A stretch of 64,000 bases of DNA. It comes from Pseudomonas libanensis. GTDB taxonomy: Bacteria > Pseudomonadota > Gammaproteobacteria > Pseudomonadales > Pseudomonadaceae. The notes below the pieces were generated by a model. The model was not told the DNA's origin. It saw nothing but the letters and a program-made list of their open reading frames with translations, and made no database searches. This document shows, one piece after another, positions 24,601 to 32,253 of the stretch (position 1 is its first letter; each line of letters begins with the position of its first letter). The stretch covers positions 83,336 to 147,335 of the forward strand of contig NZ_JYLH01000016.1 in assembly GCF_001439685.1 (NCBI RefSeq). The letters run 5' to 3'. The position numbers were made by a program, and so were the translations under genes.

Positions 24601-25355
24601 AAGTCGGTGACAAATGGTTGATCCGTTACACCGATAATTCAGGCATGAGCAAGGTCTACCAAATAAGTCCGGTGTTCAAATTCGAATCAGGGTTTGTAAA
24701 CGTTATAAACCCGCAGACGGGACGTCGGGTGGCTACGCTTTTGAATAAAGGGAACGGCGAATGGGCGCCAACCGGTTTACCGGGTGGCGCCAGACTACCT
24801 GCAACGTTAGAACCCCTCCCGCAGCCCCCTTCTGCCACCTCGACTAAAAACCTATTGCCTTCAAGCAGCTCTTCCGACGCCGGCAGTTGGCGAATAGAGT
24901 CGCCGGGGCAAAAACCACTTCCAGTGCTGGTCAATACCAGGGCTCGTGACCTGAACGCCGAGATGCATCTGGCAGGAGCGGCATTGAACCCCAGAGCTGC
25001 CCGAGCGGAACTGATGCGGATCACCACGTCGCAGGACCTGAACGTTGTGTTGAAAACCAATACAGTCAGCAAGTTCGTCTTCACGCAAGACAACCAACTG
25101 ATCATCGGCACTATCGACAAAAGTGCGCCACCAAAATGGTTATCGCATCCTGCTATCGCGGAAATCGGCGCCGGCAGTGGTCAATCAGAAAAAGTGGTCA
25201 GCGCAGGCTATATAAGGAAAGACGCCCTGGGGAAATTCCACCTTTCCAACGTCTCTGGACACTATCAACCTCGACGAAGCGATCTGAGGCCTGTCCAGGA
25301 ATACCTGAGGAACATGGGAGTGGATTCGACAAAGAGCAAGTTCCCGATACCCTGA
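21672..25355 (+). CDS. Large DUF6543/dermonecrotic-toxin-like protein, candidate type III effector
   Basis: A 1,227-residue protein without signal peptide or clear membrane segments. The first 50 residues contain 12 Ser and no acidic residue before position 16, a composition typical of type III secretion signals. Two related modules follow (about residues 80-420 and 500-780), each with an FPQ/YPN..INP(N/D)N-type strand and a (V/L)VLY(T/S)P signature (near 330 and 727) of the DUF6543/dermonecrotic-toxin N-terminal family. The last 130 residues carry VVSAGYIRKD...FHLSNVSGHYQP (SGHY near 1195). AGGA precedes the ATG. Base composition is lower in G+C than the flanking core genes, and the gene is absent from the equivalent place in P. 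aeruginosa, suggesting acquisition. The catalytic activity is unknown; type VI or other secretion is an alternative. Confidence 0.7.
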   Translation: MRSTSLSPRQTPSPQEVQLSVSTASESTTPLSSNDQPRPLGSDSDDRIKLKVGGITPVVADRTGPNAAAPQLQLIEQHQTYNQKITDLLSHQMTLQRFIQAQLKKTFPQLKSIDPNIILVNTYRQQPPAEPVLISTQTLSEALLHKVVQVYRDAITGTPNAEEHGADTQTDFYINGPAGDAQTKLEHQGSLLTLAKNIATRFPEALSSYWNRPPEGSFKQPSRLAQLSALHRQMLSTEAALRFEDGTLSETGKKLIDTAFQYPTLEARERELPAGDRPGVYPIRVDDNSPNGALLAGCFLITRSDGSSAEAPYTASDTRSIGLDDTTGPVVLYTPGEGFEEFASPGDAREALMQRINNDDEKATQLLKSLPLSVEHSRDSEWGDDLLLGFAPVSGDVVAQTFPQLLRRQADEVNETMQSGFAEAQAETGSSRTPALLSAETAAAVDDAADLSLHFDGSNALLARNEQLHNKLQPQWLKELPPEQETNYRKLEEAEHESLMHLQPLLKNIPPLDIFAKQLLAQALKAKLQDRYPNEEINPDNVMVQIITQQSGNIGLSGVHNAHKQQVDTKSLTELALMNTAPWTENSPTSTWTAHVVGANGNYLLTLDKPFLEELISQTDVGGRYLNLLDDKLSPTATSDEARALPNACKDLQKARMAKDAFITSLDPDAYLNKQKIAEQWIKATLEHDDATTWPIVNGASIVSHSVAVNGKPIQGMLVIKPTNHPSLVLYSPDAPDGRPFREIVDEDQLNKLLDTPQWKTYMDQRESPVDRYGIHDDLFLPGISRWLKTFAADHEAGIRLKPIKGGISDSLYMQELGLLRGKALVRMTTSAEVSARSTVNKLMFATDMAQLVLSPTPVSAGTSAINRLSKAALRELRAPGRSLPRLLTQPGRWGAVYNDFAMAASGVPLLKRAPLRPVFKAPAGTSISAGRPSSIPAQLPNPAHPVQTLNRGDLAAHALDNHLLVGKPLSATGPQQVGDKWLIRYTDNSGMSKVYQISPVFKFESGFVNVINPQTGRRVATLLNKGNGEWAPTGLPGGARLPATLEPLPQPPSATSTKNLLPSSSSSDAGSWRIESPGQKPLPVLVNTRARDLNAEMHLAGAALNPRAARAELMRITTSQDLNVVLKTNTVSKFVFTQDNQLIIGTIDKSAPPKWLSHPAIAEIGAGSGQSEKVVSAGYIRKDALGKFHLSNVSGHYQPRRSDLRPVQEYLRNMGVDSTKSKFPIP

Positions 25356-25386
25356 AACAGGCAGCCTGTCTTAACACTGCATATAA

Positions 25387-25418
25387 AAAAGCCCCGGAGC
25401 ATTTGATCCGGGGCTTTT
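25387..25418. terminator. Bidirectional terminator between toxin-like gene and braB
   Basis: AAAA-GCCCCGGA-(8-base loop)-TCCGGGGC-TTTT, located between the convergent stops; it can end transcripts of both genes. Confidence 0.9.
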
Positions 25419-25443
25419 CGATTACAGCATATGACCAGAGGCG

Positions 25444-26757
25444 TTAAGCGATCGCTTCGCTACGCTTGCCCAGAAGGCGATCAACCACTACAGCAACAAC
25501 CAGCGTCATCACCGACGGCACCAGCCACGCCAGGCCCTGCTCGCTCAGCGGCAGATGCGTCAACTGCGCTGGCATCCAATCCGCCAGGCCCGCCCCCTTG
25601 AGAGCGTCGATGCAGCCAAAGATGAACGACACCAGCATTACTGGTCCGACAATACGCCCTTGCTCCTGCCAGAAATCCTTACAGAAGCTCAGCGCCACCA
25701 ACACGATGCACGGTGGGTAGATGGCGGTGAGTACCGGAATCGAGAAGGCGATCAGCTTGGTCAGGCCCAGGTTGGACACGAACAGCGAGAACAGCGCCAG
25801 GATCACCACCAGGGTCTTATAGGACAGCGGCAGGATCTTGCTGAAGTATTCGGCGCAGGCGCAGGTCAGGCCCACGGCGGTGACCAGGCACGCCAGGGAG
25901 ATCAATACGGCGAGGAAGCCGCTGCCCAGGGAGCCGAACGTATGTTGCACATAGGCGTGCAGTACCGCTGCGCCGTTGCTGGCGCCGGCTGCCACGGCAT
26001 GGCTGCCCGAGCCCAGGCGGAACAGGCTGACGTACACCAGTGCCAGGCCCACGCCGGCAATCAGCCCGGCAATGATCGCGTAGCGGGTGATCAGCTTGGG
26101 CGACTCGACACCCCGGGAGCGGATCGCGTTGACGATCACGATGCCGAACACCAGGGCGCCCAGGGTATCCATGGTCAGGTAGCCATTGATAAAACCTTGG
26201 GAGAATGGCGCGGCGACGTATTCCGTGGTGGCAACCCCTACTTCACCGGCCGGCAAGGCAAACGCGGCGATACCGAGGATGGCCAGGGCAATGATCTTCA
26301 GCGGTGCGAGGAAACGACCTACGGTGTCCAGCAACCGGCCTGGATACAGCGAGACGAAGAACACCACCAGGAAGTACACCGAGCTGTAGAGGAACAGCGC
26401 CAACGGACTTTCACCGGTCAACGGCGCAAGGCCCACTTCAAATGACACCGTCGCAGTACGCGGGGTCGCGAACAGCGGCCCTACCGCCAGGTACGCCGCC
26501 GCCGCCAGGAGGCCACCGGCGATCTTGCCGATCGGGCTGCTCAGCGCATCCATGCCACCACCGACCTTGGCCAGGGCAATTACAGTGACCACCGGCAAAC
26601 CGACCGCGGTGATCAAGAAGCCCAGCGCCGCCATCCAGACATGGGGTCCGGACTGCAAGCCGACGATAGGCGGGAAGATGATGTTGCCGGCGCCCACGAA
26701 CAGGGCAAATGTCATAAAGCCCAACGCCAGGATATCCTGGCTTTTCAACACTTTCAT
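25444..26757 (-). CDS. braB: Branched-chain amino acid transport system II carrier protein
   Basis: A 437-residue LIV-CS family permease (Na+ coupled Leu/Ile/Val uptake) with about 12 hydrophobic segments. The N-terminal LALGFMTFALFVGAGNIIFPP and the VGPLFATPRTATVSFEVG blocks are diagnostic. Start MKVLKSQDILALG at 26757 gives the family length of 437; a GTG five codons earlier is also possible, and neither has a clear Shine-Dalgarno. The order with sucCD upstream matches PA1590-PA1589. The 430-base gap to sucD contains a REPIN and the sucCD terminator, plus about 240 bases in which no further feature was recognised. Confidence 0.93.
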   Translation of the reverse strand: MKVLKSQDILALGFMTFALFVGAGNIIFPPIVGLQSGPHVWMAALGFLITAVGLPVVTVIALAKVGGGMDALSSPIGKIAGGLLAAAAYLAVGPLFATPRTATVSFEVGLAPLTGESPLALFLYSSVYFLVVFFVSLYPGRLLDTVGRFLAPLKIIALAILGIAAFALPAGEVGVATTEYVAAPFSQGFINGYLTMDTLGALVFGIVIVNAIRSRGVESPKLITRYAIIAGLIAGVGLALVYVSLFRLGSGSHAVAAGASNGAAVLHAYVQHTFGSLGSGFLAVLISLACLVTAVGLTCACAEYFSKILPLSYKTLVVILALFSLFVSNLGLTKLIAFSIPVLTAIYPPCIVLVALSFCKDFWQEQGRIVGPVMLVSFIFGCIDALKGAGLADWMPAQLTHLPLSEQGLAWLVPSVMTLVVAVVVDRLLGKRSEAIA

Positions 26758-27000
26758 TTGAGGAAATACCACACTACTGAATCGGAATTTAGAGAGGGCT
26801 TCCCTATGGATGAGGGAAATGCTGCCGGCCCTGATGGGGGCTGACCGTACCAGCGCGCAGCTTCCTTTTGGGATGCGGACGCATAAAGAGGCGGCTAGGG
26901 TACAGAATTAGGCTGACAAACGCACTGTTGCGGGGCGCACTGTCCGATAAGCGACATTCAAATGTCGCGTTTTCATACTTAATTGGGCAATACGGAACCC

Positions 27001-27087
27001 TGTGGGAGCTGGCTTGCCTGCGATGGCATCGACTCGGTTTGGCTGATGCACCCAGTTGTCTGCATCGCAGGCAAGCCAGCTCCCACA
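27001..27087. repeat. REPIN-like paired REP element
   Basis: Outward arms TGTGGGAGCTGGCTTGCCTG and the complement ending AGCTCCCACA across about 40 bases. It is the commonest sub-family in this window (AGCTGGCTTGCCTGCGAT type). Confidence 0.92.
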
Positions 27088-27128
27088 TTGAACCGAGCAC
27101 ATTCTCCAATCTGGCTATACCCGGAATG

Positions 27129-27158
27129 CACAAAGGCCACCCGAAGGTGGCCTTTGTG
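27129..27158 (-). terminator. Terminator of sucCD
   Basis: A 13-bp perfect stem (CACAAAGGCCACC with complement) closed by a CGAA (UUCG on the minus strand) tetraloop, 28 bases beyond the sucD stop. The T-tract is part of the stem rather than a long run. Confidence 0.8.
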
Positions 27159-27185
27159 TGGTGAAGCGTCAGCTAAGCGCGAGGC

Positions 27186-28067
27186 TTACTTGACAGCCCA
27201 ACCAGTCAGCTCGGCCAGGGCCTTGCCGATGTCTGCCAGCGAACGCACGGTTTTAACCCCTGCGTCTTGCAGAGCAGCGAATTTCTCGTCTGCAGTGCCT
27301 TTGCCGCCAGAGATGATTGCGCCAGCATGGCCCATGCGCTTGCCCGCAGGAGCAGTCACACCAGCGATGTAGGAAACAACCGGCTTGGTCACGTGTGCCT
27401 TGATGTAGGCAGCCGCTTCTTCTTCAGCCGAACCGCCGATCTCACCGATCATGACGATCGCTTCGGTCTTCGGGTCTTCCTGGAACAGCTTCAGGATATC
27501 GATGAAGTTCGAGCCTGGGATCGGGTCACCGCCGATGCCGACGCAAGTCGACTGACCGAAACCGGCGTCAGTGGTCTGCTTCACAGCTTCGTAGGTCAGG
27601 GTGCCGGAACGGGAAACGATACCGACTTTACCTGGCAAGTGAATGTGACCTGGCATGATGCCGATCTTGCATTCGCCTGGGGTGATCACACCTGGGCAGT
27701 TAGGGCCGATCAGGACTACGCCCAGCTCGTCGCATTTAACTTTAGCGTCCAGCATGTCCAGGGTAGGAATGCCTTCGGTGATGCAGACGATCAGCTTGAT
27801 GCCGCCGAATGCCGCTTCCAGGATCGAGTCCTTGCAGAAAGGAGCTGGAACGTAGATTACGCTGGCGGTGGCGCCAGTGGCTTCTACAGCTTCTTTCACG
27901 GTGTTGAACACTGGCAGGCCCAGGTGCTCGGTGCCGCCTTTGCCTGGCGTTACGCCGCCAACCATCTGGGTGCCGTACTCGATGGCTTGCTGGGTGTGGA
28001 AACTACCTTGCGAACCGGTAATACCCTGGCAGATAACTTTGGTGTCTTTATTGATCAGGACGCTCAT
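27186..28067 (-). CDS. sucD: Succinyl-CoA synthetase alpha subunit
   Basis: A 293-residue subunit that binds CoA and carries the phospho-histidine. CQGITGSQGSFHTQQAI is the CoA-binding Rossmann start, IGPNCPGVITPGECKIGIMPGHIHLPG the conserved centre, and GHAGAIISGGKGTADEK contains the active-site His. Its ATG shares one base with the sucC stop (TAATG), so the subunits are coupled. Acts in the TCA cycle converting succinyl-CoA to succinate with nucleotide triphosphate formation. Length matches P. aeruginosa (about 290). Confidence 0.97.
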   Translation of the reverse strand: MSVLINKDTKVICQGITGSQGSFHTQQAIEYGTQMVGGVTPGKGGTEHLGLPVFNTVKEAVEATGATASVIYVPAPFCKDSILEAAFGGIKLIVCITEGIPTLDMLDAKVKCDELGVVLIGPNCPGVITPGECKIGIMPGHIHLPGKVGIVSRSGTLTYEAVKQTTDAGFGQSTCVGIGGDPIPGSNFIDILKLFQEDPKTEAIVMIGEIGGSAEEEAAAYIKAHVTKPVVSYIAGVTAPAGKRMGHAGAIISGGKGTADEKFAALQDAGVKTVRSLADIGKALAELTGWAVK

Positions 28068-29233
28068 TACTTGCCCTCCGCAGCTTTGACAACTTGTTGA
28101 GCAGCGTCGGTCAGGCTGGTAGCCGCGATGATGTTCAAACCGCTTTCTGCCAGTACTTTAGCGCCCAGTTCAGCGTTGTTACCTTCAAGGCGCACAACAA
28201 CCGGGATTTTGACGCCGACTTCTTTCACTGCACCGATGATGCCTTCGGCGATCATGTCGCAACGAACGATGCCGCCGAAGATGTTGACCAGTACTGCAGC
28301 GACGTTCGAGTCGGACAGGATGATCTTGAACGCTTCGGTAACGCGCTCTTTGGTAGCGCCACCACCTACGTCGAGGAAGTTGGCTGGCTTGCCGCCATGC
28401 AGGTTGACGATGTCCATGGTACCCATGGCCAGGCCAGCACCGTTGACCATGCAACCGATGTTACCTTCCAGGGCTACGTAGTTCAGTTCGAACTTGGCAG
28501 CGTGCGCTTCGCGCGGATCGTCTTGCGACGGATCGTGGAAAGTCTTCAGCTTAGGCTGACGGTACATGGCGTTGGCGTCGATGTTGATCTTGGCGTCGAG
28601 GCAATGCAGATCGCCGTCAGCCTTGATCACCAGCGGGTTCACTTCCAGCAGGGCCAGATCGTGATCCTGGAACAGTTTGGCCAGACCTACGAAGATCTTG
28701 GCGAACTGGGCAACTTGCTTGCCTTCCAGACCCAGCTGGAAAGCCAGTTCACGACCCTGGAATGGCTGGGCGCCAACCAGTGGATCGATAGTGGCCTTCA
28801 GAATTTTTTCTGGGGTTTCGTGAGCGATCTTCTCGATGTCCACGCCACCTTCGGTGGAAGCCATGAATACGATGCGACGGCTCGAACGGTCAACGACAGC
28901 GCCCAGGTACAGCTCTTTAGCGATATCAGTGCACGATTCAACCAGGATCTTGGTGACTGGCTGGCCATTGGCATCAGTCTGGTAAGTCACCAGACGCTTG
29001 CCCAGCCACTGCTGTGCGAAGGCCTTGGCGTCTTCTTTGCTGCGAACCAGCTTGACGCCGCCCGCTTTACCGCGACCACCGGCGTGGACCTGGGCTTTGA
29101 CCACCCACTCACTGCCGCCGATTTTGTCGCAAGCTTCTGCTGCTGCTTCCGGGGTGTCTACTGCGTAGCCCTTGGAAACTGGCAGGCCGTATTCAGCGAA
29201 CAGCTGCTTACCCTGATACTCGTGAAGATTCAT
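28067..29233 (-). CDS. sucC: Succinyl-CoA synthetase beta subunit
   Basis: A 388-residue ATP-grasp subunit. The start MNLHEYQGKQLFAEYGLPV is the standard N-terminus; KAQVHAGGRGKAGGVKLV binds nucleotide, LEVNPLVIKADGDLHCLDAKI supplies metal ligands and NIFGGIVRCDMIAEGII lies in the ligase domain. Exact family length of 388. An upstream in-frame extension of 16 codons lies in the structured leader and is not used. It overlaps sucD by one base and is separated from lpdG by about 200 bases of structured, non-coding sequence. Confidence 0.97.
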   Translation of the reverse strand: MNLHEYQGKQLFAEYGLPVSKGYAVDTPEAAAEACDKIGGSEWVVKAQVHAGGRGKAGGVKLVRSKEDAKAFAQQWLGKRLVTYQTDANGQPVTKILVESCTDIAKELYLGAVVDRSSRRIVFMASTEGGVDIEKIAHETPEKILKATIDPLVGAQPFQGRELAFQLGLEGKQVAQFAKIFVGLAKLFQDHDLALLEVNPLVIKADGDLHCLDAKINIDANAMYRQPKLKTFHDPSQDDPREAHAAKFELNYVALEGNIGCMVNGAGLAMGTMDIVNLHGGKPANFLDVGGGATKERVTEAFKIILSDSNVAAVLVNIFGGIVRCDMIAEGIIGAVKEVGVKIPVVVRLEGNNAELGAKVLAESGLNIIAATSLTDAAQQVVKAAEGK

Positions 29234-29437
29234 GCTTTTTACCGTCTTCGTTAGGTACTGCGCATTCGGCGCTGCGCTCATTATGAGTGCCGCGCCACCT
29301 GTGACTGCTGCTTGCGCAACTTGCGAGGCTCAAGGCCCGTAAAGCTGCGCAAGGCTGCGTCCAGCGGATATTCCGCGGTGAGTCTTGCGCGCAAGGCTCA
29401 CGACGGGCAACTCCGCCGTGGTTTCTTATTATCTCGC
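29234..29437 (-). ncRNA. Structured sucC leader (sucC RNA motif candidate)
   Basis: The 204 bases between lpdG and sucC fold strongly on the minus strand. CACGGCGG-AGTTGC-CCGTCGTG makes an 8-bp stem (one G-U); next comes a 20-base near-palindrome centred on CTTGCGCGCAAG, then GCGGA-ATA-TCCGC. A sucC RNA motif, predicted by comparative genomics in front of pseudomonad sucC genes, is known from the literature; position and structure agree, but the covariance model could not be run. The segment could also simply be the lpdG terminator plus sucC leader. Confidence 0.45.
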
Positions 29438-30874
29438 TTAACGCTTCTTCTTGTTGGCGATGTGGATGGCTCCGCCATTCACTGCCAACGCGGCTTCGTG
29501 CAGCGCTTCGGACAGGGTCGGATGGGAGAAGACCATCATGCCCAGATCCTCGGCACTGGTGCCGAATTCCATGCCGATCGCGCCTTGCTGAACCAGTTCT
29601 GCAGCGCTTGGGCCAATCACGTGGACGCCCAATACGCGGTCAGTCTTGGCATCAGCGATGACTTTGACAAAACCACCGGTGTCGTTGGCTGCCATGGCAC
29701 GGCCAGAAGCGGCAAACGGGAAGGTGCCGACGTTAACTTCAACGCCTTCAGCTTTCAACTGCTGTTCGTTCTTGCCGACCCATGCAATTTCCGGGTGGGT
29801 GTAGATAACCGATGGGATCAGGTCATAGTTCATCTGGGTCTTGTGACCCTTGATGCGCTCGACGACCATGATGCCCTCTTCGGAAGCCTTGTGGGCCAGC
29901 ATCATGCCACGAACCACGTCGCCAATGGCATAGACGCCAGGCACGGTGGTAGCGCAATGATCGTCAACGTGGATAAAACCACGCTCGTCGATGTTCACGC
30001 CGCTGTCGGAAGCCAGCAGGTCATTGGTCACCGGACGGCGACCAACGGCTACGATCAGCTTGTCGAAGGTGATGGTCTGCTCGCCGTCTTTATCGGTGTA
30101 GGTCACTACGACTTCTTCGCCGTTGACCTTGGAACCGGTAACACGGGCGCCGAGCTTGATGTCCAGACCTTGTTTGGTCAGGGTTTTCAGCGCTTCCTTG
30201 GAGACGGCAGTGTCGGCCGCCAGCAGGAACGTGTCCAGGGCTTCCAGCACGGTGACTTGAGCACCCAGGCGCGACCATACCGAACCCAGCTCCAGGCCGA
30301 TCACGCCGGCGCCGATCACGCCCAGGCGCTTAGGTACGGCTTGGAATTCCAGGGCGCCAGTCGAATCAACGATCACGTTGTTATCAACAGGAGCAGGCGG
30401 AATGTCGATTGGACGCGAACCTGGCGCCAGGATCACGTTTTCGGCTTCGATGACTTCAACCGAACCGTCTGGCTTGGTGACTTCAACTTTCTTGCCGGCC
30501 AGCAACTTGCCGTGGCCTTGAATCGAAGTAACGCCGTTGGCCTTGAACAAGGTGGCAACGCCGGAAGTCAGGCCTTTGACGATGTTGGCTTTACGGCCGA
30601 CCATCGCTGGCACGTCCATGGTCACGCCAGCATGGTTGATGCCGTGGATCGCGAAGCCGTCTTGGGCTTCGTGGAATTTCCAGGAGCTGTCCAGCAGCGC
30701 CTTGGAAGGAATGCAGCCAACGTTCAGGCAGGTGCCGCCCAGCGCCAGCTTGCCTTCCTTGTCGGTGTATTTTTCGATGCAGGCAGTCGAGAGGCCCAGT
30801 TGCGCGGCCTTGATGGCGGCAACATAGCCGCCAGGGCCTGCACCAATCACTACAACGTCAAATTTCTGTGTCAT
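29438..30874 (-). CDS. lpdG: Dihydrolipoyl dehydrogenase (2-oxoglutarate dehydrogenase E3)
   Basis: A 478-residue FAD flavoprotein. VVIGAGPGGYVAAIKAAQLG binds FAD, GGTCLNVGCIPSK carries the redox disulfide, GVIGAGVIGLELGSVWSRLGA binds NAD, AIGDVVRGMMLAHKA the second FAD contact, and HPTLSEALHEAALA the C-terminal catalytic His-Glu. It re-oxidises dihydrolipoamide of SucB. The start MTQKFDVVVIG follows AGAGGATCTATTTTC. The gene lies between sucB and sucC, as in P. aeruginosa lpdG. Confidence 0.96.
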   Translation of the reverse strand: MTQKFDVVVIGAGPGGYVAAIKAAQLGLSTACIEKYTDKEGKLALGGTCLNVGCIPSKALLDSSWKFHEAQDGFAIHGINHAGVTMDVPAMVGRKANIVKGLTSGVATLFKANGVTSIQGHGKLLAGKKVEVTKPDGSVEVIEAENVILAPGSRPIDIPPAPVDNNVIVDSTGALEFQAVPKRLGVIGAGVIGLELGSVWSRLGAQVTVLEALDTFLLAADTAVSKEALKTLTKQGLDIKLGARVTGSKVNGEEVVVTYTDKDGEQTITFDKLIVAVGRRPVTNDLLASDSGVNIDERGFIHVDDHCATTVPGVYAIGDVVRGMMLAHKASEEGIMVVERIKGHKTQMNYDLIPSVIYTHPEIAWVGKNEQQLKAEGVEVNVGTFPFAASGRAMAANDTGGFVKVIADAKTDRVLGVHVIGPSAAELVQQGAIGMEFGTSAEDLGMMVFSHPTLSEALHEAALAVNGGAIHIANKKKR

Positions 30875-30913
30875 GAAAATAGATCCTCTATTTGCGACAA
30901 GCTTTTAGCCACA

Positions 30914-30966
30914 AGCCGCAAGCCAAGCTGCTTTTTCCTACAGCTTGTAGCTCGCAACTTGCGGCT
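30914..30966 (-). repeat. Nested inverted repeat between sucB and lpdG
   Basis: The outer arms AGCCGCAAG (30914-30922) and CTTGCGGCT (30958-30966) enclose inner arms CAAGCTG (30924-30930) and CAGCTTG (30941-30947) with an A/T-rich loop. The stretch is built from repeated AGCTTG/CAAGC words. It may attenuate or stabilise the polycistronic mRNA. Confidence 0.6.
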
Positions 30967-30973
30967 GCTTCTA

Positions 30974-32209
30974 TCAGATGTCCAGGAGCAGGCGAGCCGG
31001 GTCTTCCAGCAGGTTCTTGATGGTCACCAGGAACGTCACGGCTTCTTTACCGTCGATCAGACGGTGATCGTAAGACAGTGCCAGGTACATCATTGGGCGG
31101 ATCACGACCTGGCCATTGATGGCCATCGGACGCTGGATAATGTTGTGCATGCCCAGGATCGCGGCTTGCGGTGGGTTGACGATCGGCGTCGACATCATCG
31201 AACCGAAGGTACCACCGTTGGTGATGGTGAAGGTACCACCGGTCATCTCGTCGATGGTCAGCTTGCCATCACGGGCTTTCTTGCCGAAGCCGGCGATGCC
31301 GCCTTCGATTTCAGCCAGGCTCATCAGCTCGGCGTTACGCAGTACCGGAACCACCAGGCCACGGTCGCTGGACACGGCAACGCCGATGTCTGCATAGCCG
31401 TGGTAGACGATATCGCTGCCGTCGATGGAAGCGTTGACAGCCGGGAAGCGCTTGAGTGCTTCGGTGGCCGCTTTAACGAAGAACGACATGAAGCCCAGGC
31501 GCACGCCGTTGTGGGACTTCTCGAACAGATCCTTGTACTTCGAACGCAGGGCCATGACTTCAGTCATGTCGACTTCGTTGAAAGTGGTCAGCATCGCCAT
31601 GTTCGACTGGGCTTCAACCAGGCGCTTGGCCACGGTGGCACGTACACGGGTCATCGGGACACGCTTCTCGGTGCGGTCGCCGGCAGCGAACACTGGAGCA
31701 GCGGCAGCCGGAGCAGCAGCCTTGGCAGGTGCGGCAGCCGGGGCGTTTTTCTTGGCTTCAACGGCAGCAACCACGTCTTCCTTGGTCACGCGGCCGTCTT
31801 TGCCGGTGCCCTTGATGGACGCCAGGTTGATGCCGTTTTCATCAGCCAGTTGACGTGCAGCCGGTGCAGCGATTGGATCTTCGCCACCGGCAGCCGGTGC
31901 GGCGGCAGGCGCCGAAGCGGCAGGCGCAGCAGCCGGAGCAGCAGCGGCCGGCGCGGCGGCAGCGCCACCCTCTTCGATCGAGCCCAGCAGTTGGTTGGAC
32001 AGTACGGTGTCGCCCTCATTGGCACCATCAGCGATTGCGCCCAGTACGCCGTCAGCTTCAGCCAACACTTCGAGTACGACTTTGTCAGTCTCGATGTCAA
32101 CGATCAGCTCGTCACGCTTGACGGCGTCGCCTGGTTTCTTGTGCCAGGTGGCAACGGTGCCATCGGCAACCGATTCCGGGAATGACGGGGCTTTGATTTC
32201 GATAGCCAT
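30974..32209 (-). CDS. sucB: 2-oxoglutarate dehydrogenase E2, dihydrolipoyl succinyltransferase
   Basis: A 411-residue E2. The lipoyl domain (residues 1-75) has the lipoylated Lys in DIETDKVVLEV; an Ala/Pro linker rich in PAAAAPAAAP follows; the peripheral subunit-binding domain is APAARQLADENGINLASIKGTGKDGRVTKEDV; a second Ala-rich linker precedes the catalytic domain ending with SYDHRLIDGKEAVTFL. Transfers succinyl groups to CoA. A 44-base gap separates it from sucA. Length matches the family. Confidence 0.96.
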   Translation of the reverse strand: MAIEIKAPSFPESVADGTVATWHKKPGDAVKRDELIVDIETDKVVLEVLAEADGVLGAIADGANEGDTVLSNQLLGSIEEGGAAAAPAAAAPAAAPAASAPAAAPAAGGEDPIAAPAARQLADENGINLASIKGTGKDGRVTKEDVVAAVEAKKNAPAAAPAKAAAPAAAAPVFAAGDRTEKRVPMTRVRATVAKRLVEAQSNMAMLTTFNEVDMTEVMALRSKYKDLFEKSHNGVRLGFMSFFVKAATEALKRFPAVNASIDGSDIVYHGYADIGVAVSSDRGLVVPVLRNAELMSLAEIEGGIAGFGKKARDGKLTIDEMTGGTFTITNGGTFGSMMSTPIVNPPQAAILGMHNIIQRPMAINGQVVIRPMMYLALSYDHRLIDGKEAVTFLVTIKNLLEDPARLLLDI

Positions 32210-32253
32210 TATCTGTAGGTCCTTAAAATTCGGTTTCAGTCAGCGCGAAGGCG

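Noticed and set aside
29312..32185. 957-codon open frame on the plus strand
   Set aside because: It is antisense to lpdG and sucB, which have full family motifs; long antisense frames are expected in high-GC DNA.
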